A stretch of 44,033 nucleotides of DNA from Verrucomicrobiota bacterium. Lineage in GTDB: Bacteria > Verrucomicrobiota > Verrucomicrobiia > Limisphaerales > SIBE01. Every line of letters begins with the position of its first letter. Position 1 is the stretch's first letter. Positions 1-7,769 of this stretch are shown piece by piece. Below the pieces are notes generated by a model. That model was not told where the DNA came from. It was given only the letters and a program-made list of their open reading frames with translations, and did not search any database. The stretch lies in assembly GCA_016209525.1 (NCBI GenBank), contig JACQWK010000443.1:1-44033 (forward strand). The letters are read 5' to 3'. Both the position numbers and the translations under genes were made by a program.

Positions 1-67
1 CGGAGCCGCTGCGGCCTGGAAGGCCGCGCACCGTTTTGGTTGCGGCTGTGCCGCGTTGGTCTGTATC

Positions 68-84
68 GCCGAGTTGCACTCGGC
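68..84. repeat. perfect palindrome, 7-bp arms, TGC triloop
   Basis: GCCGAGT and ACTCGGC flank TGC, a perfect 17-bp hairpin. It has the same build as the palindrome at 128-146 and those inside the kinase gene at 1519-1641, so it is probably a member of a small REP-like family. It lies upstream of the likely kinase start, which argues against starting that protein at the ATG at 56. Confidence 0.75.
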
Positions 85-127
85 TGGGCGTTCGAGACTG
101 AGGGAGTGCTTGTCAATTCGAGGCGTC

Positions 128-146
128 CGCAGAATGCAATTCTGCG
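128..146. repeat. perfect palindrome, 8-bp arms, GCA triloop
   Basis: CGCAGAAT and ATTCTGCG flank GCA, a perfect 19-bp hairpin in the leader of the kinase gene. It could form in DNA or in the mRNA leader. No regulatory role can be shown from the sequence. Confidence 0.75.
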
Positions 147-199
147 CTACGAAAAGACCGCTCTGTGGCCGGGCGAGACTGACTGATTACAGAGCGGCA

Positions 200-3100
200 T
201 TGAATCCGGACGCGGCTTATGAGACAAAGGACCTCAGCAGCGATACGACATCTCGCCGCGTCACCTTCCTGTGCAGCCTGATTTTTGTCAGCGCCTTCGA
301 GTTTCCAGGTCATGCGGAAAATCGCGTGCTTGAACTGGACGGCCAGGGCGACTACGTCCGCCTTCCCGATCATCTCTTCGAGAATTTCACGGACGCCACC
401 GTCGAATGCCGCGTGCGATGGAAGCGCTTCAATCCCTTCAGCCAGCCCATTTCGTTTGGCGACGCATGGCAGGTGTTGGGAGTCAACACCGAGGGCACGC
501 GCAATGTGCTTCAGTTTTTCATTTACGCGCCGTGGCGGCATCTGCATCTGGCGAAAAGCCCCAAACCGATTGAACTGGGACGGTGGCATCACCTCGCTGC
601 GGTCAGCGGGAAAACCGGGATGCAGCTTTATCTCGACGGCGAATTGGTGGCCCAGGACGCGTTCACCGGAAGTTTCAGCACGGTTGCGCCGACGCGATTG
701 AATGCGCTCGGACGCGCGCCGTGGCTCGAAAACGCAGACTTTCGGGGGCAACTGGACGAAGTGCGAGTCTGGCGAACGTGCCGTTCGGAGCAAGAAATCC
801 GGTCGAACCTGCATCGCCGGTTGAAGGGGGATGAAGACGGGCTGGCCGCGTTGTGGAATTTCGATGCCGGCGACGCGCGGGACGCAGGTCCCGGGGAATA
901 CCATGGCGTTTTGATGGGCGGCGCGCGATCGGTTCCGGAGGAGTCATCGGCGGTAGCAGGCGCGGCCTTCGAAGTGAGCGTAACGGATGCCTTGGGACAA
1001 CCGGCGCGGGAGGCGATCGTGCAACTTTACGAGGACGGACAGCCGATCGAGACGTTGCTGCACGATGCGCGAGGGGTCTATCGCGGCTGGGTGGAGGTTC
1101 ATCCGTCCGCGCAGTACAGCCTGACAGCGACGTTGGGCCGGAGCGGTGCTTGCCTCGAAGAATTGGGCGTGGGAACCGGCGAGACGGAGAGGATCGCCCT
1201 GCATTTGAAGGAAGCGATTTCGCTTTCGGGCGGCGCATCGGCTTTTGACGGTTCGCCGCACGTGGCGGTCCCGGTGCAGGCGCTTCGCCGGCTGGAAAAA
1301 ACGGACCGCTGGATCGTGGCTGCTACGACCCTCACGGACTCGAACGGAAAGTTCGAATTCGTCAACCTGCTGCCCGGAACCTACCTGATGCGTTGCCAGG
1401 TCTGGGACGGATACGTCTATGCCGGCCAAGAACAGCGGACCAGCGCCGACGCCACCCAATCGCCTCAGGGCCTGGCTGACGTATCGGCTTTGGGTGGCAC
1501 GGACTACCAGCCTGTGCCGTCCGGCAACCTGCCGGACGGAACGGGTGAGGCATCGATGAGCAATCCTGGCGCTCGTTTTGTTGCGACACCCCCTGCCGTG
1601 CCGGTCGGCAGGTTGCCGACCGGGGCGGGCAGGTTGCCCGCGCCACCCATTTTTCAGACAGCCTCAGCGGAATTGGGGACGCCCGTGCGCATTGCACGCG
1701 GCTTTCCGCGCGCAACCGTGGATTTCAGGTTTGCGCCCTTCCAGAAAGGCCAGTGGCGTTCGCTGACTCATCTCAACGGCCTGCCGAGCAATCGCGTGAA
1801 TGCCATCGCCCAGGACCGAACGGGTTTGCTCTGGTTCGGCACAGACACCGGAGTCGCCAGTTTCGACGGCCAACTCGCCACCGTCTATACCACCACGGAC
1901 GGCCTCGCAGACAATTTCGTCTCCGCCATTCATAAGGACGAGCGCGGGGACCTGTGGTTTGCGACGGCGTCGGGCATCTCACACTTCGACGGCAAGCGCT
2001 TCGTTACTCATAACCTCCCGGAGGATATCGGCCCGGGTCCGATCACGGCGATCGGGCCAGGCTGGCCAAGCGGGCTCTTCGTGGGGACGCGAACCGGGCT
2101 GGCGAGTTTTGGCAATGGACGATTTGAAACGCTGGAGCCCGCACTTGCGCTCGACCGCCAATATCTGCCGGACTGGAACGGCTTCGCCACAGTTGGAATT
2201 CAAGCCGCCCCCGGAGGAACGTGGCAGGGCCTGACCGCCTACACCCCTCACTTGGGCGCCATCGTCTTCCAAGGCGCCACGAATCGGTTTCAGTTGTTGT
2301 GGAAAGACGGACTGGCCAACGCGCATCTCAAAACCTCGCGCGTCGATGCGTCGGGCACGGTTTGGGCGGGAACAGTGGAAGGACTATCTTGCTTCGACGG
2401 CGAGCGTGTGCGCAACTGGACGATGCAGGACGGTTTGCTTCACAACGCCGTCAACGCCATCACACTTGCCGCCAACGGGGTCCTCTGGCTCGGCACGGAG
2501 CGGACAGGTGGCCCGCTAGCCGTTGGCGGTTTGACGCGCTTTGATGGAAAGCGGTTCGTTCATTTCACCGAACACGACGGGCTGAGTGGAGGCGCCGTCC
2601 TGGCTGTGTTCCAGGATCGCGGCGGGACGCTGTGGGTGGGAACGCGCAACGGCGGCGTCTTTGCCTACGACCCCGCCGGTGTCGAGACGCTAACCGTCAG
2701 GCACGGGTTGCCCGGCAACCGAATTCAGACGCTCAAACGCACGTCGGAAGAAAACCTCTGGATTGGGACGGCCCAGTCCGGTGTCGCCCGGTACGATGGA
2801 GAGAAGTTCCAACGGTTCGGGGCTAAGGACGGACTGCTCCATGAGGAAATCAGGGTTTTCTTCGAAGACCAGCAGGACCGGCTCTGGGTTGGCACTCGCG
2901 GGGGTCTCTCACGGTTTGATGGGAAACGCTTTGAATCGTTTCCGCTGCCGTCGGTCACAACGATCAATGCCATCGGCCAGGACCGGAATGGAACGATTTG
3001 GGTGAGCGCCGGAGAGGACTCGCAATGGGGCGTCCTGTTCCGTTCGGACGGCCAGCAGTTCGAACAGTTTGGCGGGCGTCTCGGCAGAATCGGAGGCATC

Positions 3101-4687
3101 CGCGCGCTGTGCCAGGACGATCGGGGTAACCTCTGGTTTGGGAGATCCGGAGAGGCGCCACAGTTGTTCGACGGGACACGCTTTCGAACTCTCCTCGACC
3201 TCGCATCCACCCACGATCGCGGCGTCTGTGCGATGCATTTTCAAGCGGCAACCGGAATTTGGATCCTGACCACGAACGAACTTGTCCAATTCAAGGGCGA
3301 GTTGTTGACCCAACGGTTGAATTTGCGCGAGGCTCCCGACCGCCCCTTCTCCAGCTTGTTCAGCGATGACGATGGCCGATTCTGGTTCGGTTCTTCGCGA
3401 GGGGTTCGCCTCTTTGACGGCTTTGCGTGGTCGGTCTTGGAACCGGTGGACGGCTTGTCCGGACGCAGTGTCGTCGCCATCGAGCGCGGGGAGCGGAACG
3501 ATGAAGTTTTCCTGGCCACGGACGGCGGCCTCACGCGCTATCGCCGCACGGCCGACGCGCCGAAGCTTCGGATTGTTTCTGTGAAAGGGCCTGAACCGGG
3601 CGAGCGGCCTTCCGGAAGGTTTCACGTCAAAACAGGCGCGCGCGTGAGCATTCAGTACAGCGCCATTGATTTCAAAACGCATCCTTCCAAACGCCAGTAT
3701 CGACGCCGACTTGTGTCCCCAGCCGAGGACTCGGCCTTGAATCTCGCACCACCCGTTTTCGTGACCGAATCCAACTTCGATTTCGTGCCCGAAGTTCGGG
3801 GGCAGTACGTCTTCGAAGTGGAAGCGATTGACCGCGACTTGAACTACTCGGCGCCGGAGCGCGTCGTTTTTCTGGCTACCCCTCCGTGGTATCTCAACGG
3901 TTGGCTGCTGAGCCCGGCGCTGGCCACCGGGGCTTCGTTGCTTGTGTTTGCCGGGACGATGGCGGCGCGGTACTTCGGCCGTCGCCGAATCCAACAGTTG
4001 GAGCGGCAACACGCCGCGCAGCAGGCTTTCTCCCGCCAACTGATCGCCTCCCAGGAACAGGAACGGACGCGCATCGCGGCGGAGATTCACGACAGTCTGG
4101 GCCAAAATCTTCTGGTCATCAAGAATCTCGCTCTGCTCGGGCAGGCGGCTCCGGCGAATGCGGGAACGGCCCCCGAGCGATTCGGCGAAGTCTCGATCCT
4201 GGCCTCGCAAACCATCAAGGAGATGCGCTCCATCGCCTATGCGCTGCGACCGTTTGAACTGGACCGCCTCGGACTCCGCCGAGCCATCGCGGTGATGGCG
4301 GAAAAAGCGGCGGATTCAAGCGGCTGCAAAATCGAGACCTCCCTGGCCGAGATGGACGGCCTCTTTTCGGGGGAGCATCAGATTGCTCTCTACCGCATCG
4401 TTCAGGAGTCGCTGACTAACGTCCTCAAGCATTCCGGTGCCGCGTGGGCCTGGATTGAAATCGCCCGAGAGAAGAACGCCCTCGAACTCCGGATTCAAGA
4501 CAACGGACGCGGGTTCGACGCGGCGGGCCGCGAATCCGACGGCAAGGGACTCGGCTTCAGCGGAATGACCGAGCGGGCGCGCATCTTGGGAGGCGAGTTG
4601 CGTGTTGAATCGGCTTTGGGCCGGGGAACATTGATCCGCCTGCGCGTGCCCCTCGGCCGCAACCGGGACGGGGAGAACCACGAATGA
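200..4687 (+). CDS. hybrid-type LamG/propeller two-component sensor histidine kinase
   Basis: Large membrane sensor kinase, partner of the LuxR-type regulator just downstream. Domains in order by position: hydrophobic signal/anchor about 255-315; LamG/concanavalin-like fold 330-900 (typical DEVRVWRTCRSEQEI motif); carboxypeptidase-regulatory-like beta domain about 950-1480; a run of two-component-regulator propeller repeats 1740-3560 (recurring W-x-GT...G...FDGKRF...DGL); Y_Y_Y domain about 3600-3870; one membrane helix about 3890-3970; HisKA_3 with the phospho-acceptor in AAEIHDSLGQ near 4080; HATPase_c with N-box ESLTNVLKHSG, DNGRGFD and GLGFSGM at 4400-4570. The architecture resembles the polysaccharide-sensing kinases of Bacteroidetes, so a glycan signal is possible. 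I chose the TTG at 200, because the ATG at 56 would add residues encoded by palindromic repeats; the true start is uncertain. A palindrome-rich in-frame segment lies at 1519-1641. Confidence 0.88.
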   Translation: MNPDAAYETKDLSSDTTSRRVTFLCSLIFVSAFEFPGHAENRVLELDGQGDYVRLPDHLFENFTDATVECRVRWKRFNPFSQPISFGDAWQVLGVNTEGTRNVLQFFIYAPWRHLHLAKSPKPIELGRWHHLAAVSGKTGMQLYLDGELVAQDAFTGSFSTVAPTRLNALGRAPWLENADFRGQLDEVRVWRTCRSEQEIRSNLHRRLKGDEDGLAALWNFDAGDARDAGPGEYHGVLMGGARSVPEESSAVAGAAFEVSVTDALGQPAREAIVQLYEDGQPIETLLHDARGVYRGWVEVHPSAQYSLTATLGRSGACLEELGVGTGETERIALHLKEAISLSGGASAFDGSPHVAVPVQALRRLEKTDRWIVAATTLTDSNGKFEFVNLLPGTYLMRCQVWDGYVYAGQEQRTSADATQSPQGLADVSALGGTDYQPVPSGNLPDGTGEASMSNPGARFVATPPAVPVGRLPTGAGRLPAPPIFQTASAELGTPVRIARGFPRATVDFRFAPFQKGQWRSLTHLNGLPSNRVNAIAQDRTGLLWFGTDTGVASFDGQLATVYTTTDGLADNFVSAIHKDERGDLWFATASGISHFDGKRFVTHNLPEDIGPGPITAIGPGWPSGLFVGTRTGLASFGNGRFETLEPALALDRQYLPDWNGFATVGIQAAPGGTWQGLTAYTPHLGAIVFQGATNRFQLLWKDGLANAHLKTSRVDASGTVWAGTVEGLSCFDGERVRNWTMQDGLLHNAVNAITLAANGVLWLGTERTGGPLAVGGLTRFDGKRFVHFTEHDGLSGGAVLAVFQDRGGTLWVGTRNGGVFAYDPAGVETLTVRHGLPGNRIQTLKRTSEENLWIGTAQSGVARYDGEKFQRFGAKDGLLHEEIRVFFEDQQDRLWVGTRGGLSRFDGKRFESFPLPSVTTINAIGQDRNGTIWVSAGEDSQWGVLFRSDGQQFEQFGGRLGRIGGIRALCQDDRGNLWFGRSGEAPQLFDGTRFRTLLDLASTHDRGVCAMHFQAATGIWILTTNELVQFKGELLTQRLNLREAPDRPFSSLFSDDDGRFWFGSSRGVRLFDGFAWSVLEPVDGLSGRSVVAIERGERNDEVFLATDGGLTRYRRTADAPKLRIVSVKGPEPGERPSGRFHVKTGARVSIQYSAIDFKTHPSKRQYRRRLVSPAEDSALNLAPPVFVTESNFDFVPEVRGQYVFEVEAIDRDLNYSAPERVVFLATPPWYLNGWLLSPALATGASLLVFAGTMAARYFGRRRIQQLERQHAAQQAFSRQLIASQEQERTRIAAEIHDSLGQNLLVIKNLALLGQAAPANAGTAPERFGEVSILASQTIKEMRSIAYALRPFELDRLGLRRAIAVMAEKAADSSGCKIETSLAEMDGLFSGEHQIALYRIVQESLTNVLKHSGAAWAWIEIAREKNALELRIQDNGRGFDAAGRESDGKGLGFSGMTERARILGGELRVESALGRGTLIRLRVPLGRNRDGENHE
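1519..1641. repeat. three in-frame triloop palindromes inside the kinase gene
   Basis: Three perfect hairpins share a GGCA-GGT-TGCC core (or its complement). 1519-1537 has 8-bp arms with an ACC loop, 1601-1623 has 10-bp arms with a GGT loop, and 1625-1641 has 7-bp arms with a GGT loop. They are translated as a Pro/Gly-rich linker between the carboxypeptidase-like domain and the propeller, where an insertion would be tolerated. They resemble REP-type elements that have become coding. Confidence 0.8.
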
Positions 4688-4826
4688 ACACGAATGGACA
4701 CGAAGCTGGGTGACACGAATTGCACGAATTCTCACGAATCAATTGGGTTCCCTCCCATTCATGGCAATTGTGAAATTCGTGTCTGACGCCTCCGGCATTC
4801 GTGTTCATTGGTGTCCATTCGTGGTT
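4676..4826. repeat. imperfect inverted repeat of period-10 CACGAA units
   Basis: The left arm 4676-4704 starts AACCACGAATGAACACGAAT. The reverse complement of the right arm 4798-4826 matches it at 26 of 29 positions. Further CACGAATT units lie inside the loop near 4714-4739. The kinase stop codon (4685-4687) is inside the left arm, and the right arm ends 31 bases before the regulator ATG. The same repeat type fills the gaps at 10145-10438 and 13167-13333. Confidence 0.8.
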
Positions 4827-4857
4827 AGCTGCCGAATTGTTGGCTAAGGACAGTGAA

Positions 4858-5511
4858 ATGAAACGCCGAATCAAAGTGCTCATCGTGGACGATCATCCGG
4901 TCTTCCGGGCTGGTTTGCGCCAGGTTATTGCTTCGGATTCGAGATTTGAGGTCTCCGGCGAAGCGGCCGATGGGGCGGCCGCTTTGGAGTTGGCGCAACA
5001 AGGGAAAGCCGACATCGCCATCTTTGATATTGACCTGCCCAAGCTGAGCGGATTGGAAGTCGCGCGGCGTCTTCGGAGGATGCCGCACCCGCCGCACGTG
5101 ATCGTCCTTACGATGTACGAGGACGGATGCATGATCGACGAGGCGCTGGATCTGGGTGTCAAAGGATACGTGCTCAAGGAAAATGCAGTCGTCGATATCT
5201 TGAATTGCCTGCAAGCGGTGGCCGAAGGAGAATGTTACTTGAGCCCGTCGATCTCCAAACACCTCGTGAAACGCCGCCACGAGGCCGACAGATTGCGCTC
5301 GCAAAAACCCGGCCTGAACGATCTGACGCCCATGGAGCGGCGTGTGCTCAAGCTGCTCGCCGAAAACAAGACGAGCAAAGAGATCGGCGCCGAGCTGTTC
5401 ATCAGCCCGCGCACCGTCGATACGCACCGGCAGAATATCGCGCTGAAACTGAACCTGCACGGCGCCCGCCGGTTGTTTCAGTTCGCCTTGGAGAATAAGG
5501 CGGCGCTGTAG
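4858..5511 (+). CDS. NarL/FixJ (LuxR-type) response regulator
   Basis: DNA-binding response regulator of about 217 residues, expected to be phosphorylated by the preceding kinase. The receiver domain (about 5-120) shows the acidic pair in IVDDHP, the phospho-acceptor D57 in AIFDIDLP, and VLTMYED and GYVLKENA (switch Ser/Thr and conserved Lys). The C-terminal LuxR helix-turn-helix (about 150-217) carries LTPMERRVLKLLAENKTSKEIG and ISPRTVDTHRQNI, the first being the classic recognition segment. The ATG at 4858 is chosen because it follows an AAGGA ribosome site and restores the usual MKRRIKVLIVDDH start. An upstream ATG at 4801 would read through the inverted-repeat arm. Kinase and regulator are separated only by that repeat and are probably co-transcribed. 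Confidence 0.93.
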   Translation: MKRRIKVLIVDDHPVFRAGLRQVIASDSRFEVSGEAADGAAALELAQQGKADIAIFDIDLPKLSGLEVARRLRRMPHPPHVIVLTMYEDGCMIDEALDLGVKGYVLKENAVVDILNCLQAVAEGECYLSPSISKHLVKRRHEADRLRSQKPGLNDLTPMERRVLKLLAENKTSKEIGAELFISPRTVDTHRQNIALKLNLHGARRLFQFALENKAAL

Positions 5512-5835
5512 CGAGAGTCTCGGACGAAGTTGCGTCCTGCTCAGTGGCTCCTTGGCGGCGCACGGATCCCAATCTGTGAGTCGGACACTCCTGGACTCTC
5601 ATTCTTCTTAGCCTTGCGGACAGGAGTATCCACATTACACCAAAAAGGGAAAACTGCTGCCGGTCAGGATTCTCGTTCTACATCCGTTATGACCTGAATG
5701 GCGCCACGATCTCGAGAGTCTGAGGCATCACTCACTCATTGACGACACAGCCGAACACTAAAGGCATGCCGACTAAAGCAAGCGTTATTTATCGTTGCAT
5801 CAACGAATATTTATGCCGTAAGTTCACACGAAACC
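5512..5835. other. intergenic region with one imperfect hairpin
   Basis: No convincing gene. An 11-bp inverted repeat (10 of 11 paired) lies at 5583-5593 and 5621-5631. The base composition becomes AT-richer from about 5740 toward the next gene, where its promoter would be. No good -24/-12 (sigma-54) element was found here. Confidence 0.5.
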
Positions 5836-7332
5836 GTGAAGGTCCTCCTCACATTCACCGGCTCGCACGATCCTTTCTCCTCCTCGCAACTCCAGGGGGA
5901 GTCACGCAGTGGCCCTATTCTCTCCGTCCTGGCTGAGCGCTCGTTCGATGTAATTTACCTATTCTCGACGCCTCGTATGGCTGAGGTGTCGAGAGAAACG
6001 CAGCGGGAAATCAAGACGAGGTATGCGCAAACCAAAGCTCAAGTCCTCGATGTCCCACTCAAAGATCCGACCAACTATCTTGGGATTCTTCGCCAACTCC
6101 GTGGGCACTTCGGCCGCATCCATCGCGACCATGCTGAGGCGGAGTATGCGATTGCCGTTTCCTCGGGCACGCCGCAAATGCACGCCTGCTGGCTGATGTT
6201 GGCGGCGAGCGGCGAAATTCCGGCAACGATCCTGCAGACCACCTCGCCAGAATTCCTTCCGGAGGGCGCTCATTGTGTGAGGGAGATTGATCTTTCAGCC
6301 GGAGAATTCCCTCATATCTCAGTGCGCGCGAACCAAAGCCTCGAGTCGTCTGTCGAGGACGATCTCGCATCAGTCCGACGGGACCTTGGGATTGTGGGGG
6401 ATGCCCCCAGTTTTCTAAAAGCGCTTGGCGAGGCGGCCACTTATGCTGAATACGATGATATCCATGTGCTCCTGCTGGGCGAGACCGGCACGGGCAAGGA
6501 GTGTTTCACCCGGCTGATCCATCAACTCAGTTCCCGCTCAAGCCAGCCTCTCGTCACCGTGAATTGCAGCAGCATTCCCTCCGAGTTAGCTGAGAGCCAG
6601 CTCTTTGGCCATAAGAAGGGTTCATTTACCGGCGCATCGAGCGATCAAGACGGGAAATTCAAAGTGGCCGATGGCGGTGTCTTGTTCCTCGATGAACTGG
6701 GCGAGCTCTCCCTATCCGCGCAGGCCAAGCTCCTCCGCGCGCTGGAATACGGAGAAATCGAACCGGTTGGCGCGCGAAAACCGGTCAACGTCAACGTGCG
6801 GGTCATCGCCGCAACCAACCGGGATCTCCGGCAAAGGGTTTCGGAAGGCGCATTCCGCCAGGATCTGTATCAACGTTTTGGCGCCACCGTCACGATCCCA
6901 CCGCTTCGCCAGCGAAAGTCGGACATCCCGACACTCGCGCTTCATCTGCTCGGAGAGTGGAACCGGCGGCATCAAAAGCAACGAAGCCTTTCTGCCAAGG
7001 CTCTGAATGCTCTTTCGCGGCACCTCTGGCCTGGGAATATTCGTGAACTCCGCCGAGTGATCCTCCAGTCCGCCATGCTGTGTGAAAAAGCCGTTCTTTC
7101 GGAAAAGGACCTTCATTTCGAAATCCCGGTCTCCAGCGATCCTTCCGGGGCGGTCCCGGAACCTGATCCTGGCTTTCTGTTGAACGACTATCTTGATGCT
7201 CTTAAGCGCAGAATCATTGAACGGGCGTTGGAGAAGACCGGGGGAATCCAGGCCAAGGCCGCACGGCTTTTGGGCTGGTCCCCACAAGCCCTAAATCAAT
7301 ATTTAAGACCGGAGAAGCATCAAAAGACTTGA
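5836..7332 (+). CDS. CARF-like/AAA+ sigma-54 transcriptional activator (RtcR-like)
   Basis: Enhancer-binding activator for sigma-54 promoters, 498 residues. The N-terminal ~165 residues have a Rossmann/CARF-like look: MKVLLTFTGSHDPF, an alternating strand-helix pattern (FDVIYLFSTP) and SSGTPQM at 109-115 before a hydrophobic helix, as in RtcR. CARF domains bind cyclic oligonucleotides or related RNA end products. The AAA+ core has Walker A GETGTGKE (215-222), GSFTGA (262-267, a variant of GAFTGA that contacts sigma-54) and Walker B GGVLFLDEL (280-288). A Fis-type helix-turn-helix ends the protein (KAARLLGWSPQALNQYL). The start is GTG at 5836, with a weak ribosome site. It is co-directional with the SNase and restriction genes 120 bases downstream, so it may control them. 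It could instead be an RtcR-type RNA-repair regulator, but no rtcA or rtcB is present in this window. Confidence 0.85.
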   Translation: MKVLLTFTGSHDPFSSSQLQGESRSGPILSVLAERSFDVIYLFSTPRMAEVSRETQREIKTRYAQTKAQVLDVPLKDPTNYLGILRQLRGHFGRIHRDHAEAEYAIAVSSGTPQMHACWLMLAASGEIPATILQTTSPEFLPEGAHCVREIDLSAGEFPHISVRANQSLESSVEDDLASVRRDLGIVGDAPSFLKALGEAATYAEYDDIHVLLLGETGTGKECFTRLIHQLSSRSSQPLVTVNCSSIPSELAESQLFGHKKGSFTGASSDQDGKFKVADGGVLFLDELGELSLSAQAKLLRALEYGEIEPVGARKPVNVNVRVIAATNRDLRQRVSEGAFRQDLYQRFGATVTIPPLRQRKSDIPTLALHLLGEWNRRHQKQRSLSAKALNALSRHLWPGNIRELRRVILQSAMLCEKAVLSEKDLHFEIPVSSDPSGAVPEPDPGFLLNDYLDALKRRIIERALEKTGGIQAKAARLLGWSPQALNQYLRPEKHQKT

Positions 7333-7451
7333 ACGCTTCATCAACAACCTTTGATTTCTCGGTATGGCCTGTTGAGGCCGATGTCTGGCTTGTATTGCTG
7401 GCTGCCAAGAACTTGCGCTTCAATGGATCGCTTGGCACAAGGAATGATCAT

Positions 7452-7751
7452 ATGGGTGCCAAGATGCAAACATTCAAAGTCACTCAAGTCATTGACGGCG
7501 ACACTTTCGTGGTGTCACCAGAATGGAACTGGAACAAACAGGCCGGCGACCACGTCCGGCCCACTGGCTACAATGCGCCGGAACTCGGCACCCCCAATGG
7601 CACTGCCGCAGCACAACGCCTGCGCCAGCTTTTGCTCGGCAACCAAATCGAACTCAAGAACGCCGTCAAAATCGATCGCGGCCGGCTTGTCTGCGACGTC
7701 TTCCTCAACAGTCGCAATCTCAGGGATTATTTCCCGGCCTACCAGACCTGA
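7452..7751 (+). CDS. small SNase-fold (thermonuclease-like) protein
   Basis: A 99-residue protein resembling a compact staphylococcal-nuclease-like family. VIDGDTF (13-19) matches the metal-binding strand. HVRPTGYNAPE supplies an Arg (R36) and Glu (E44) at positions like nuclease R35/E43, and DRGRL supplies R78, like R87. The ending DYFPAYQT suggests a complete short family member rather than a truncation. The ATG at 7452 is preceded by AAGGA at good spacing; the in-frame ATG at 7464 is an alternative. It lies 120 bases after the sigma-54 activator and 18 bases before hsdR, so it probably shares a transcript with the restriction genes. Nuclease activity is inferred from three conserved residues only. 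Confidence 0.7.
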   Translation: MGAKMQTFKVTQVIDGDTFVVSPEWNWNKQAGDHVRPTGYNAPELGTPNGTAAAQRLRQLLLGNQIELKNAVKIDRGRLVCDVFLNSRNLRDYFPAYQT

Positions 7752-7769
7752 TCTGGTGTTCACCCTTCT

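Noticed and set aside
2909..4210. 433-codon minus-strand frame
   Set aside because: It lies wholly inside the kinase gene, which has clear propeller, HisKA_3 and ATPase motifs; the reverse frame shows no domain.
7432..7450. possible sigma-54 promoter (TTGGCAC, then ATGATCA)
   Set aside because: The -24 part is good but the -12 part lacks GC at the right spacing, and the site overlaps the ribosome site of the SNase-like gene.
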